64,000 nucleotides of DNA, from contig BPJU01000003.1 in the NCBI GenBank assembly GCA_026004775.1, positions 248,001-312,000 on the forward strand, written 5' to 3'. Below, one piece after another: positions 18,887 through 27,948 of the stretch. Position 1 is the stretch's first letter. Each line of letters opens with the position of its first letter. Below the pieces are notes generated by a model. That model worked only from the letters and a program-made list of their open reading frames with translations. It had not been told where the DNA came from and did not search any database. The DNA comes from Pirellulaceae bacterium. GTDB taxonomy: Bacteria > Planctomycetota > Planctomycetia > Pirellulales > Pirellulaceae. The translations under genes were made by a program, and so were the position numbers.

Positions 18887-19156
18887 ATGAACCATGCCAT
18901 TGGATTGATTGAAACTCGAGGACTGCTGGCTCTTGTAGAAGCCACGGATGCCATGGCCAAGGCGGCCAACGTGCGGATCGTCAAGCGCGTCAACATCGGC
19001 GGCGCTTTGGTGACCACGATCGTAAGCGGCGACGTCGGCAGCGTGCGGGCGGCCGTCGAAGCCGGGGCTCAAGCCGCCAGCCAGGTGGGGGAACTGGTTT
19101 CCAGCCACGTCATTCCGCGTCCGTCCGAAGGGCTGCTGGAAGCGTTCCTGGCATGA
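18887..19156 (+). CDS. BMC-H hexameric shell protein 2 (start uncertain)
   Basis: A second BMC-H domain, close to the first (IGLIETRGLLALVEATDAMAKAANV ... GGALVTTIVSGDVGSVRAAVEAG across the fold). With ATG 18887 (AAGGAA 9 bases upstream) it is 89 residues, a canonical size. An in-frame ATG at 18791 would add 32 residues rich in Lys/Arg/Ser/Pro with their own GGGA ahead. Mass or N-terminal data would be needed to choose; I take the shorter form. The two BMC-H proteins probably mix in the shell facets. Confidence 0.9.
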   Translation: MNHAIGLIETRGLLALVEATDAMAKAANVRIVKRVNIGGALVTTIVSGDVGSVRAAVEAGAQAASQVGELVSSHVIPRPSEGLLEAFLA

Positions 19157-19195
19157 GGCCCGCTGGGCCCGCAAGCAGGGCAGGGAGGACCAACC

Positions 19196-20383
19196 ATGAT
19201 GATCCTGGTGGCCAACCTCGGCTCGACCAGCTTTAAGTACCGCCTGTTCCGGATGCCCGAGGAAGAGCAACTGGCGCGTGGCGGTGTAGAACGGATCGGA
19301 GCTGCCGAGAGCCGGTGTTTCGTGGAGATCGGCGGTACGCGGCATGAGCGTGTGGCCACGGTAGCGGACCATGCCGCCGCCCTGGAACAGTGCCTGGCGC
19401 AGTTGACCGATCCGCAGCACGGATGCCTGGAAAACGCCGCACAGGTTGCGGCCGTTGGTTTCAAGGCGGTCCACGGCGGGCGCGTCGGCGGCGTGCAACG
19501 GGTCACCCCCGAAGTGCTGGCTGCCATGGAAGAGATGAACGACGTGGCTCCGGCCCACAATCCCCCCTACGTGCGTGCCATGCGGCTGTTGGCAGAGCGG
19601 TTTCCGCAGTTGCCGCTGGTGGCTGCCTTCGAAACCGGCTTCCACGACTCGATTCCCGAGCCGCTGCGGCTGTACGGGGTGCCGTATGAATGGGCCGAAA
19701 AATACCAGGTCCGGCGGTGGGGCTTTCACGGGGCCAGCCACCGCTACATCGCCGGCCGCTCGGCCCAGATCCTGGGGCGCAACGACGCCCGCGTCATCTC
19801 GTGTCACCTGGGAGGCTCAAGCAGCCTGTGCGCCATCCGGGCCGGCCGCAGCCTCACCACGTCGATGGGCATGAGCCCGCAGACAGGGTTGTCCCACAAC
19901 AACCGCGCCGGCGACTTCGACCCGTTCGCTCTGCCCCACCTGATGCGCAAGACGGGCCTCGGGCTGGAAAAGCTGCTGGAGCAACTGGCCAGCACAAGTG
20001 GGCTGTTGGGCGTGAGCGGTTTGAGCGGGGACGTGCGTGACTTGGAACAAGCCGCCGGCCAGGGACACGCCCGTGCCCGCCTGGCACTGGAGATGTTTGT
20101 GGCCGAAGTGCGCCGCTACCTGGGAGCGATGCTCGTGGAACTGGGCGGCGCCGATCTGGTGGCGTTCACCGGAGGTATCGGAGAAAACAGCGCCACGATC
20201 CGCCAGCAGGTCTGCCGCAACCTGGAAGAACTCGGCATCGAGCTCGATCCGCAACGCAACAGCCAGGCACGCGGCGAGTGCCGCATCAGCCACGATCGAA
20301 GCCGTGTTGCCGTGTGGGTCGTGCCCACCAACGAAGAGCTGGTGGTCGCTCGGCAAACCTACCAGCACCTCCAAGGAACGTGA
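19196..20383 (+). CDS. ackA: Acetate/propionate-type kinase
   Basis: ATP-forming acyl-phosphate kinase, closing the PduL branch: acyl phosphate + ADP to carboxylate + ATP. Motifs: [10 protein letters not shown] (phosphate loop, near 6-15), [31 protein letters not shown] (catalytic region) and FTGGIGENS near the C terminus. Length of 395 is typical for AckA. In PVM loci the kinase lies within the shell operon, so the substrate is probably lactyl or propionyl phosphate rather than free acetyl phosphate (inference). Confidence 0.93.
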   Translation: MMILVANLGSTSFKYRLFRMPEEEQLARGGVERIGAAESRCFVEIGGTRHERVATVADHAAALEQCLAQLTDPQHGCLENAAQVAAVGFKAVHGGRVGGVQRVTPEVLAAMEEMNDVAPAHNPPYVRAMRLLAERFPQLPLVAAFETGFHDSIPEPLRLYGVPYEWAEKYQVRRWGFHGASHRYIAGRSAQILGRNDARVISCHLGGSSSLCAIRAGRSLTTSMGMSPQTGLSHNNRAGDFDPFALPHLMRKTGLGLEKLLEQLASTSGLLGVSGLSGDVRDLEQAAGQGHARARLALEMFVAEVRRYLGAMLVELGGADLVAFTGGIGENSATIRQQVCRNLEELGIELDPQRNSQARGECRISHDRSRVAVWVVPTNEELVVARQTYQHLQGT

Positions 20384-20386
20384 CCC

Positions 20387-20698
20387 ATGTTCGTCGCCAA
20401 AGTGACCGGTTCGCTGGTTGCCACCCAAAAAGTCGCCTCGATGGTCGGCTACAAACTGCTGGTGGTCGAACCGTACCGGGTCGACCCGGTCCAGCGCCAG
20501 TCGCTGGTTACCACAGGCCGCACCTTCATCGCCGTCGACACTCTGGGCGCAGGCCTCGGTGATTTTGTCCTCATCACCCAAGGCTCCAGTGCCCGCATGA
20601 CGCCCGAAACCAAGAACATGCCGATCGACACGGTGGTCGTCGGGATCATCGACCAGATCCATGTAGAGCGGACGTGCCTGTATGCACGTCCCGCCTGA
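20387..20698 (+). CDS. BMC-P (EutN/CcmL) pentameric shell protein 1
   Basis: 103 residues with the EutN/CcmL fold: VTGSLVATQKVASMVGYKLLVVEP at the N terminus, VAVDTLGAG-type turn (IAVDTLGAGLGDFVLITQGSSAR) in the middle, and the C-terminal strand IDTVVVGIIDQIHVE. Pentamers of this type cap shell vertices. It starts 3 bases after ackA stops, so the genes are translationally coupled. It is the best-conserved of the three BMC-P genes here. Confidence 0.96.
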   Translation: MFVAKVTGSLVATQKVASMVGYKLLVVEPYRVDPVQRQSLVTTGRTFIAVDTLGAGLGDFVLITQGSSARMTPETKNMPIDTVVVGIIDQIHVERTCLYARPA

Positions 20699-20815
20699 CA
20701 CAATACGCGACGAGCCGGCTTCGGCTCGGCCGGCGACGCCCCGGTCTGCCGCCCAACAGCTCAGTACCAGACCGGCAAGGCTCGCTCCTTACCATCCAGC
20801 ACAGGGGAATAGCGT

Positions 20816-22249
<1,434 letters not shown>

Positions 22250-22300
22250 GCGTTCCACACTGCAAGAAACACTATCGCCAGCAAAAAGAGTTACAGACGC

Positions 22301-22582
22301 ATGCAACGGGCACGCATCATCGGATCAGCAACGGCCACCGTAAAACACCCCACCCTGGAAGGCCAGAAGTTGCTCATAGCCCAGCCGCTGATGGCCGACG
22401 GCCGTTCCCCGGACGGCGATCCGCTGGTGGTGATCGACCCGGTGGGGGCAGGGCAGGGAGAACGAGTGTTTATTTCGAGTGACGGGCGCGGCGTTCGGGA
22501 GTTTCTGGGGGTCGAAGCGACGCCGGTGCGCTGGATGGTACTGGGAATCGAAGATCCGCACAGCGGTAACGAGAACGGCTGA
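22301..22582 (+). CDS. BMC-P (EutN/CcmL) pentameric shell protein 2
   Basis: 93 residues. The N-terminal strand RIIGSATATVKHPTLEGQKLLIAQPL and the central turn VVIDPVGAGQGERVFISSDG are typical of EutN/CcmL. The C terminus ends at the WMVLGIED strand without an extension. It overlaps the start of the next gene (TGATG junction at 22580-22584), so the two are coupled. Vertex-capping role as for the other BMC-P proteins. Confidence 0.94.
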   Translation: MQRARIIGSATATVKHPTLEGQKLLIAQPLMADGRSPDGDPLVVIDPVGAGQGERVFISSDGRGVREFLGVEATPVRWMVLGIEDPHSGNENG

Positions 22583-23259
22583 TGGAGACCGATCGGACAC
22601 GCATGGCAGAACCGGGCATCCCCAGCCACAGCGAGCTGGTCGAGCGGCTGGTGGCCGAGGTCGTGCGCCGATTGAATGCCCCGGCGCACGGCACGCTTGG
22701 GGACACGGCTGCCGTGCGCCCCACCGACGGCAAAGCCGGCGAATTGGTCGTTGCCGAACCGGTCGTCAGTTGGCAGTGGCTGGAAGACCGCTTGGACGGC
22801 GTGCAGCGGGTGGTGGTGGCCGATCGGGCGGTGGTTACTCCGACGGTACGGGACGAACTGGCTCGGCGCGGTATTGAACTGGTCAAACGCCCCGTCGAAC
22901 CCGGCTCCCGGCTGCTGGTCATAGACGAGTCCTCCAACCATGTGGCGGCGGGCCTTCCACGGGTTTCAGACATGGAGCTGAAGAGGCTGGCGTGCCGTCG
23001 CATGATCATCGACTCTCTGTGCAGCATCGTCCGCGAAGGCAAGTGCGGCGTGTGGGTTACGGAGCGTCCCGCTTCGGCTGTATGCCAGGCCAATGCTCAA
23101 GGCGTACCGGCTTACATTGCCTGGAACGATCGCCAATGGCAGGAGGCTTTGCACGAGCTGGACATCCGCGTGTTGGTCTTGGATGCGCGGCGACCGCAAC
23201 CCGACCTCTGGCGGCGGTGGATGGGGATGCTCCAGCGAGCCGTAGCGGCGCGAACTTAG
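22582..23259 (+). CDS. Conserved BMC-operon protein of unknown function
   Basis: 225 residues sitting between two BMC-P genes, where PVM loci encode an uncharacterised core protein. Seen: an N-terminal amphipathic helix (SELVERLVAEVVRRLN, near 16-31) followed by a charged linker, which looks like an encapsulation peptide; then a Rossmann-like stretch (VVVADRAVVTPTVRDELARRGIELVKRP); and a cysteine-containing second half (KRLACRRMIIDSLCSIVREGKCGVWV) with a Trp-rich end. The segment AVVTPTVRDEL resembles pieces in other BMC accessory proteins, but I cannot assign a reaction. Likely lumenal or shell-associated (inference). Confidence 0.85.
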   Translation: METDRTRMAEPGIPSHSELVERLVAEVVRRLNAPAHGTLGDTAAVRPTDGKAGELVVAEPVVSWQWLEDRLDGVQRVVVADRAVVTPTVRDELARRGIELVKRPVEPGSRLLVIDESSNHVAAGLPRVSDMELKRLACRRMIIDSLCSIVREGKCGVWVTERPASAVCQANAQGVPAYIAWNDRQWQEALHELDIRVLVLDARRPQPDLWRRWMGMLQRAVAART

Positions 23260-23271
23260 GGAGGCGACGCG

Positions 23272-23568
23272 ATGAGAATCGCTCAAGTGATCGGAACCGT
23301 AACCCTTTCGCAAGCCCATCTGTCGTTTGGCGGCGCCACGTTGAAACTGGTGTTACCTCTGGGATGGCCTCAACTGAGCGGAGCCGCCCCCGATTCGGAC
23401 AGCCTGGTGGCATGGGACGACTTGGGGGCGGGTGTTGGCCAGTGGATCGCCATTAGCGAAGGCGCTGAAGCTGCTCAACCGTTCTTCCCGGAGCGTAAAC
23501 CGGTCGACTGCTACAACGCTGCATTGCTCGATGATGTGCGGATCGAACCCTATGAAAACCGTGAATAG
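23272..23568 (+). CDS. BMC-P (EutN/CcmL) pentameric shell protein 3
   Basis: 98 residues. The fold is recognisable from MRIAQVIGTVTLSQAHLSFGG and the turn VAWDDLGAGVGQWIAISEG, but the sequence is the most diverged of the three. The C-terminal strand ends in AALLDDVRIEP. It begins 12 bases after the unknown core protein. Three BMC-P paralogs in one operon is usual for PVM-type compartments, suggesting functional differences among vertex pentamers. Confidence 0.9.
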   Translation: MRIAQVIGTVTLSQAHLSFGGATLKLVLPLGWPQLSGAAPDSDSLVAWDDLGAGVGQWIAISEGAEAAQPFFPERKPVDCYNAALLDDVRIEPYENRE

Positions 23569-23585
23569 CGATGGGAGGTAGAGTT

Positions 23586-24476
23586 GTGAATGCGCGAGTC
23601 AACGTACACAAGCTGAAACAGGACATCTGTGAGATAGGCCGGCGGCTGTACAACCGGGGTTTCGCCGCCGCTAATGATGGTAACATCACTGTCCGCATCG
23701 GCGAAAACGAAGTTCTGTGCACCCCCACCATGCACTCGAAAGGGTTCCTCAAACCCGAAGATATCTGTACTATCGACATGACCGGCAAGCAGATTGCCGG
23801 GATCAAGAAACGCTCCAGTGAGGCTCTGCTGCACCTGGAAATCTACAAGGCACGGCCGGATGTCAAAGCGGTAGTACACTGCCACCCGCCGCATGCCACG
23901 GCCTTTGCGGTGGCTCGCGAGCCGATTCCGCAGTGCGTCTTGCCGGAAGTAGAAGTCTTTCTCGGAGACGTACCGATAACCCGCTATGAAACGCCCGGCG
24001 GCAAGGCGTTCGCCGAAACGGTTTTGCCTTTCGTGCAAAAAACCAATGTCATTATCCTGGCCAATCATGGTACGGTAAGTTACGGCGAAGATGTCGAGCG
24101 GGCCTATTGGTGGACTGAGATTCTCGATGCGTACTGCCGGATCTTGATGCTGGCAAGAAGTCTGGGGCGGATTCACTTCTTCGACGAGCAAAAGGAGCGC
24201 GAACTGTTAGAGCTCAAGAGCCGCCTGGGGTTTGCCGACCCGCGCAATTGGCCGGAGTACAAGGATTGTGATATTTGTGCCAATGACATTTTCCGTGAAA
24301 GTTGGAAGGAGACCGGCGTCGAGCGGCGTGCGTTCCCCGCACCACCGCCGATGGGCAAGGCCAAGTCCCAGCAAGCACCGGCCAACCCGCAGAACCAACT
24401 CGACACGGAAGCCTTGATCCAGATGATCACTGACCAGGTAATGGCTCAATTGCAAACCGCGACGCCTCCTGTTTAG
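23586..24476 (+). CDS. Class II aldolase (fuculose/rhamnulose phosphate-type), BMC cargo
   Basis: Zinc-dependent class II aldolase/adducin family. Expected reaction: L-fuculose- or L-rhamnulose-1-phosphate to lactaldehyde + DHAP. Zinc ligands lie in VVHCHPPHATAF (near 97-108) and ANHGTV (near 159-164). GTG 23586 is chosen because GGAGGT stands 6 bases upstream; the ATG at 23571 is part of that Shine-Dalgarno. The catalytic domain ends near 245, followed by a Pro/Ala/Gln linker and an amphipathic helix (TEALIQMITDQVMAQLQ) that is very probably an encapsulation peptide. The C-terminal tail is absent from ordinary cytosolic aldolases of this class. Confidence 0.92.
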   Translation: MNARVNVHKLKQDICEIGRRLYNRGFAAANDGNITVRIGENEVLCTPTMHSKGFLKPEDICTIDMTGKQIAGIKKRSSEALLHLEIYKARPDVKAVVHCHPPHATAFAVAREPIPQCVLPEVEVFLGDVPITRYETPGGKAFAETVLPFVQKTNVIILANHGTVSYGEDVERAYWWTEILDAYCRILMLARSLGRIHFFDEQKERELLELKSRLGFADPRNWPEYKDCDICANDIFRESWKETGVERRAFPAPPPMGKAKSQQAPANPQNQLDTEALIQMITDQVMAQLQTATPPV

Positions 24477-24571
24477 TGCGAGGCCAGAGTGAGTCGCGGC
24501 ACACACGAAAATGCAAAGAAAGAAAAAAATATTTTTCCGGCCGGACACCGGCCCGTGGTTCAGGTGACGAC

Positions 24572-25510
24572 ATGAAAGTGTGCATCATCGGTGGTGGCGG
24601 ACTGGTAGGCTCCTGTGCGGCATTCGCGTTGCAGTGTGGCGGGGTGGTGCGCCACATCGTGTTGTTGGATGCCAATCAGGCACTGGCCGAGGGTCAGGCA
24701 CTGGATTTATTGCATGGCAGCCCCAGTACTTCGGACCAGTGCATCGAAGCAGGCGGTTACGAACAGGTTGCCGATGCCGATCTCATTTGTATTACAGCGG
24801 GTTTGCGGCGCAAGCCCGATGAGTCTCGATTGGACCTCATCAATCGCAACACGGATCTATTCATTTCGATCCTCGATAACATGTGCTCGGCGGGTGTAAA
24901 ACCGTCGGCCTGTGTGCTGGTGGTCTCCAACCCGGTCGATATACTCACCTACATCGCCACGCGGCGGTTGCCGCTACCGCCCGCCCAGGTGTTGGGCTTG
25001 GGAACACAACTGGATACGATTCGGTTCCGCAGTTTGATTGCCCAGCGGCTGGGTGCGGCTCCCACGCAGGTGTCCGCTCTGATTCTGGGTGAGCACGGCG
25101 ACAGTATGGTGCCGATCTGGTCCAGTGCCACCGTGGGTGGTTTGCCCTTGGAGAAATATCCGGGATGGAGTCATCAGGCAGCGCAGGAGGTGTTCCAGCG
25201 AACACGGGGAAGCGGCGCCGAAGTGATTGCCAAGAAGGGTGGGGCAGGCTTCGCTGTCGGGATAGCCATTCGCGATGTGGTGCATGCCATCGCTTTGGAC
25301 CAGCGCCGCGTGCTGCCGGTTTCGACCGTCCAGGAGGGGCTTTACGACATTCGCGATGTAGCTCTCTCCGTGCCGACGGTGGTGGGGCGGGGCGGGGTAA
25401 TCGATCGGCTGGCGATCGATTTGTGGCCCAAGGAGTTGACAGCCTTAAGGAAAAGCGGCCAAGTCCTGCGTCAGACGCTGCTGGAAGTTTTGAAGCGAGT
25501 CGGGATCTAG
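24572..25510 (+). CDS. Lactate/malate-dehydrogenase family oxidoreductase (BMC operon)
   Basis: NAD-binding Rossmann motif GGGGLVGSCAAFAL near 7-20, the VVSNPVDILTY loop, and the catalytic-histidine motif GEHGDSMVP near 168-177 place it in the L-lactate/malate dehydrogenase family (312 residues). It is the last BMC gene. In PVM loci it could reduce lactaldehyde or interconvert lactate and pyruvate to balance NADH; the exact substrate cannot be read from the sequence. ATG 24572 is chosen as the Rossmann fold begins there; the frame is open further upstream. It has no obvious encapsulation peptide. Confidence 0.88.
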   Translation: MKVCIIGGGGLVGSCAAFALQCGGVVRHIVLLDANQALAEGQALDLLHGSPSTSDQCIEAGGYEQVADADLICITAGLRRKPDESRLDLINRNTDLFISILDNMCSAGVKPSACVLVVSNPVDILTYIATRRLPLPPAQVLGLGTQLDTIRFRSLIAQRLGAAPTQVSALILGEHGDSMVPIWSSATVGGLPLEKYPGWSHQAAQEVFQRTRGSGAEVIAKKGGAGFAVGIAIRDVVHAIALDQRRVLPVSTVQEGLYDIRDVALSVPTVVGRGGVIDRLAIDLWPKELTALRKSGQVLRQTLLEVLKRVGI

Positions 25511-25578
25511 CCGGCGTAACAACGACCTCCTGCAACTTCGCATCATTGCATCGCCCTCATAGGGCGCCGCGGCGTGCG

Positions 25579-27636
25579 TCAATTGCTCCAGCTCAGCCGG
25601 TCGGCAAAGCCGGCCGACTCGTACAGCCGCCTGGTGGGATGGAATTCTTCTTGCTTCACGCCGCGGAACGTAAGCGGCGTTGGGGCAAGCAGTCCCAGCA
25701 CGACCGGCACGTCGGCGACACGGAGGATGTTGAGAAGTTGCGGAGCAGCCGGATCCATGTGGGTGTAAGGCGGTTCCACCAGAGTAACCGACGCCACCTC
25801 GTCGCTCCATAAAGCGGCGTAGGCAGCCAGCAAAGCCGCCGCGCCGCGACCGGCCACATGAACTTTCCACGACGGATCCGGTTGCTGGCCGCCGGTGGCG
25901 AAGATAGGCCGATCTTCCGACGCCAGCAACTTCACGGCAGAAGCCACGTCCCATACGCGCCCCGTGTCAACGGTGCGTCCCACGAGCGCGCACGAGCGCT
26001 CCACGTAATTGGGCGGGTTTTTGCGAGTCCAGCGGGTGTTGCCGATTCCTCGTGGCTCACAGAAAGCCACCGCTTGCCCCGATTGACGTACCGCATCGAC
26101 CCATGGGGGCCTTTGTCCCGCCTCGTCGGCATTCAGCACAACCAGCAGTAAGGAGTTTGGCGCCTCCGGCTGTTCGGCAGGCCACCACACCTCGAACTCG
26201 ATGTTCGGTTCCGACGCCAACCGCAGGCGCGTTTCGTGTTTGGCGACCAGGCGCGCTGCCGGTATCTCGTCGGGGAAATAACCAAAAACCACCCGGCGCA
26301 GTTCATCCTCTATCTGCTCAGCCCATTCGTCGTACTGCTGCGTGGTAGGCAATTCGGGAGCCGCGATGGGAACGAACAACTCGTCGATTTTCGTGTTCAA
26401 CTGATCGCTGGGAAGGTCGGCATCGGTCGGGAAGACCCTCAGCCGCTGTGGAGGGATGGGATAGGTGCTGGGGTCTCGTGAGTCTCCCACCAAATCCAGC
26501 TCACTATCGGCGACTTCACGGGGATCTCCCTTCAGCCACAGATTTATGAAGCGGAAGGCGGCCTGACGGATATCTTTGCGGTATGCGTGTCCGCCGATGC
26601 TGACGACGGCATCCACGCGGTCTCCGGCGCCGAAAATGCTGTAGACACGTTCCAGTCGGGCGATCAGTCGCTCATTGCCATCCATCGGAAATATTCGATC
26701 CTGGTCGCTGTTGACAAACAGCAGCGGGCGAGGTGCGACCAGTGCCGCGATTCGCGCCCACGGCCAGCGAAACGTGTTGTACAGGAACATGCAATCGCAG
26801 TGACCGTTGATCACGCGATTGCTGACATAGCTCTCCAGATCCGACATGCCGCTTACCGGAACAGCCACGGCGATGCGCGGATCAGCAGCCGCAATCCAGA
26901 ACGTTGCCGCTCCACCACCGCTTATGCCGGTAACGGCAATGCGCTTCGGATCCACGTCCGGGCGGCTTGTCAGGTAGTCGATAGCCCGCATGCCGTTCCA
27001 AGCTTCCACACCCGCCGGCGTGTAGCCTCGGGAATGCCACCAGAATCGCCCCAAGTTGTAAGTGCCATGGTGGTAGGCAGCGATCTCGCCGAGCTGGAGC
27101 GTATCGAGCATCAAGCAGAGATAGCCATGTTTGGCGAACCAGATGCCGTGCGATTGGTAGGCAGTCTTATTACCGTCGCGCCCCCGGTTCGAGTGCCCGC
27201 AGACATAGAGCACGGCGGGCAAGCGCTGGCCCGGCTCGATGTGGGACGGTCGATAAAGATTGCCCGTCACATACAGCCGCGGGCGGCTCTGGAAGTGCAA
27301 CATATCCACCTCAAAGCCGTCACCGCGATACGTCCCCGTGATCGTCACATGAAGTTCCGTGCGCTCAGGCAACGGCGAAAGCCCCAGCATGTAGTAGTAC
27401 TCGGCCAGCCACGCATCGCGCTTCGCTTGCCATTCGGCCGGGCTGGCAGGCAGCGGCTCGAAGGACGATTCGATCCTGGCGGTCTCTTCCCGCAAGTATT
27501 TCTGGATCATCTCATCGCCCGGTTCACCTCGATCCGGTTCCCCGTAAGCCTGCCCCAAAGAAATCTTCGCCGCCAGGAGTACCAGCAACACCCAGCCCGG
27601 ATTTGCCAACCGCCGCACGCGCACCAGATTGCCCAT
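25579..27636 (-). CDS. Secreted alpha/beta hydrolase, acetylxylan-esterase-like
   Basis: 685 residues with a signal peptide (NPGWVLLVLLAAKISLG, near 13-29). Catalytic signature: nucleophile in TGISGGGAATFW (central), Asp in NSDQDRIFPMDG, His in IGGHAYRKD; the second half is another alpha/beta-like region (DVASAVKLLASEDRPIFATGG). Such proteins are planctomycete-typical CE-type esterases acting on acetylated polysaccharide. It converges on the BMC operon (68 bases between stops), so its placement may reflect use of plant or algal sugars that feed fucose or rhamnose to the compartment; this link is inference. It is transcribed toward the BMC genes, so it has its own promoter. Confidence 0.75.
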   Translation of the reverse strand: MGNLVRVRRLANPGWVLLVLLAAKISLGQAYGEPDRGEPGDEMIQKYLREETARIESSFEPLPASPAEWQAKRDAWLAEYYYMLGLSPLPERTELHVTITGTYRGDGFEVDMLHFQSRPRLYVTGNLYRPSHIEPGQRLPAVLYVCGHSNRGRDGNKTAYQSHGIWFAKHGYLCLMLDTLQLGEIAAYHHGTYNLGRFWWHSRGYTPAGVEAWNGMRAIDYLTSRPDVDPKRIAVTGISGGGAATFWIAAADPRIAVAVPVSGMSDLESYVSNRVINGHCDCMFLYNTFRWPWARIAALVAPRPLLFVNSDQDRIFPMDGNERLIARLERVYSIFGAGDRVDAVVSIGGHAYRKDIRQAAFRFINLWLKGDPREVADSELDLVGDSRDPSTYPIPPQRLRVFPTDADLPSDQLNTKIDELFVPIAAPELPTTQQYDEWAEQIEDELRRVVFGYFPDEIPAARLVAKHETRLRLASEPNIEFEVWWPAEQPEAPNSLLLVVLNADEAGQRPPWVDAVRQSGQAVAFCEPRGIGNTRWTRKNPPNYVERSCALVGRTVDTGRVWDVASAVKLLASEDRPIFATGGQQPDPSWKVHVAGRGAAALLAAYAALWSDEVASVTLVEPPYTHMDPAAPQLLNILRVADVPVVLGLLAPTPLTFRGVKQEEFHPTRRLYESAGFADRLSWSN

Positions 27637-27948
27637 AGTGTTTCTCCTGCCCAGAGTCTCCGGTTGCGGATGTTGTCATGATGACGTCGCGCCGGCGGCT
27701 TCGCAAGTCTCCGCCGTCCTGGCGTCCCAAGCCGCCGGGTGCCCAGAGCTGGAACGTGTTCCCACCACGCGGCGGGCACGTTCTTGAGCAGGCATAGTCG
27801 TTACAGTTGGCAAGCACCGCGCAAGTATCAGACTTTTCCTAAGCAGTTCTTACGGAGAGTTCCGATCAGTTAGCTAGGATTGCGAGGATTCGGGCGTTCC
27901 GGCTGCGCGCCATGTTGCGCAAAGGCGCCCTTCAGGGGGGATTAAGTA
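27637..27948. other. Divergent intergenic region, no gene recognised
   Basis: 312 bases between two divergently transcribed secreted-protein genes, which must hold both promoters. A GAACGTG/CACGTTC inverted repeat lies near 27750-27785, with a long loop and no clear role. I see no small gene. Confidence 0.4.
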
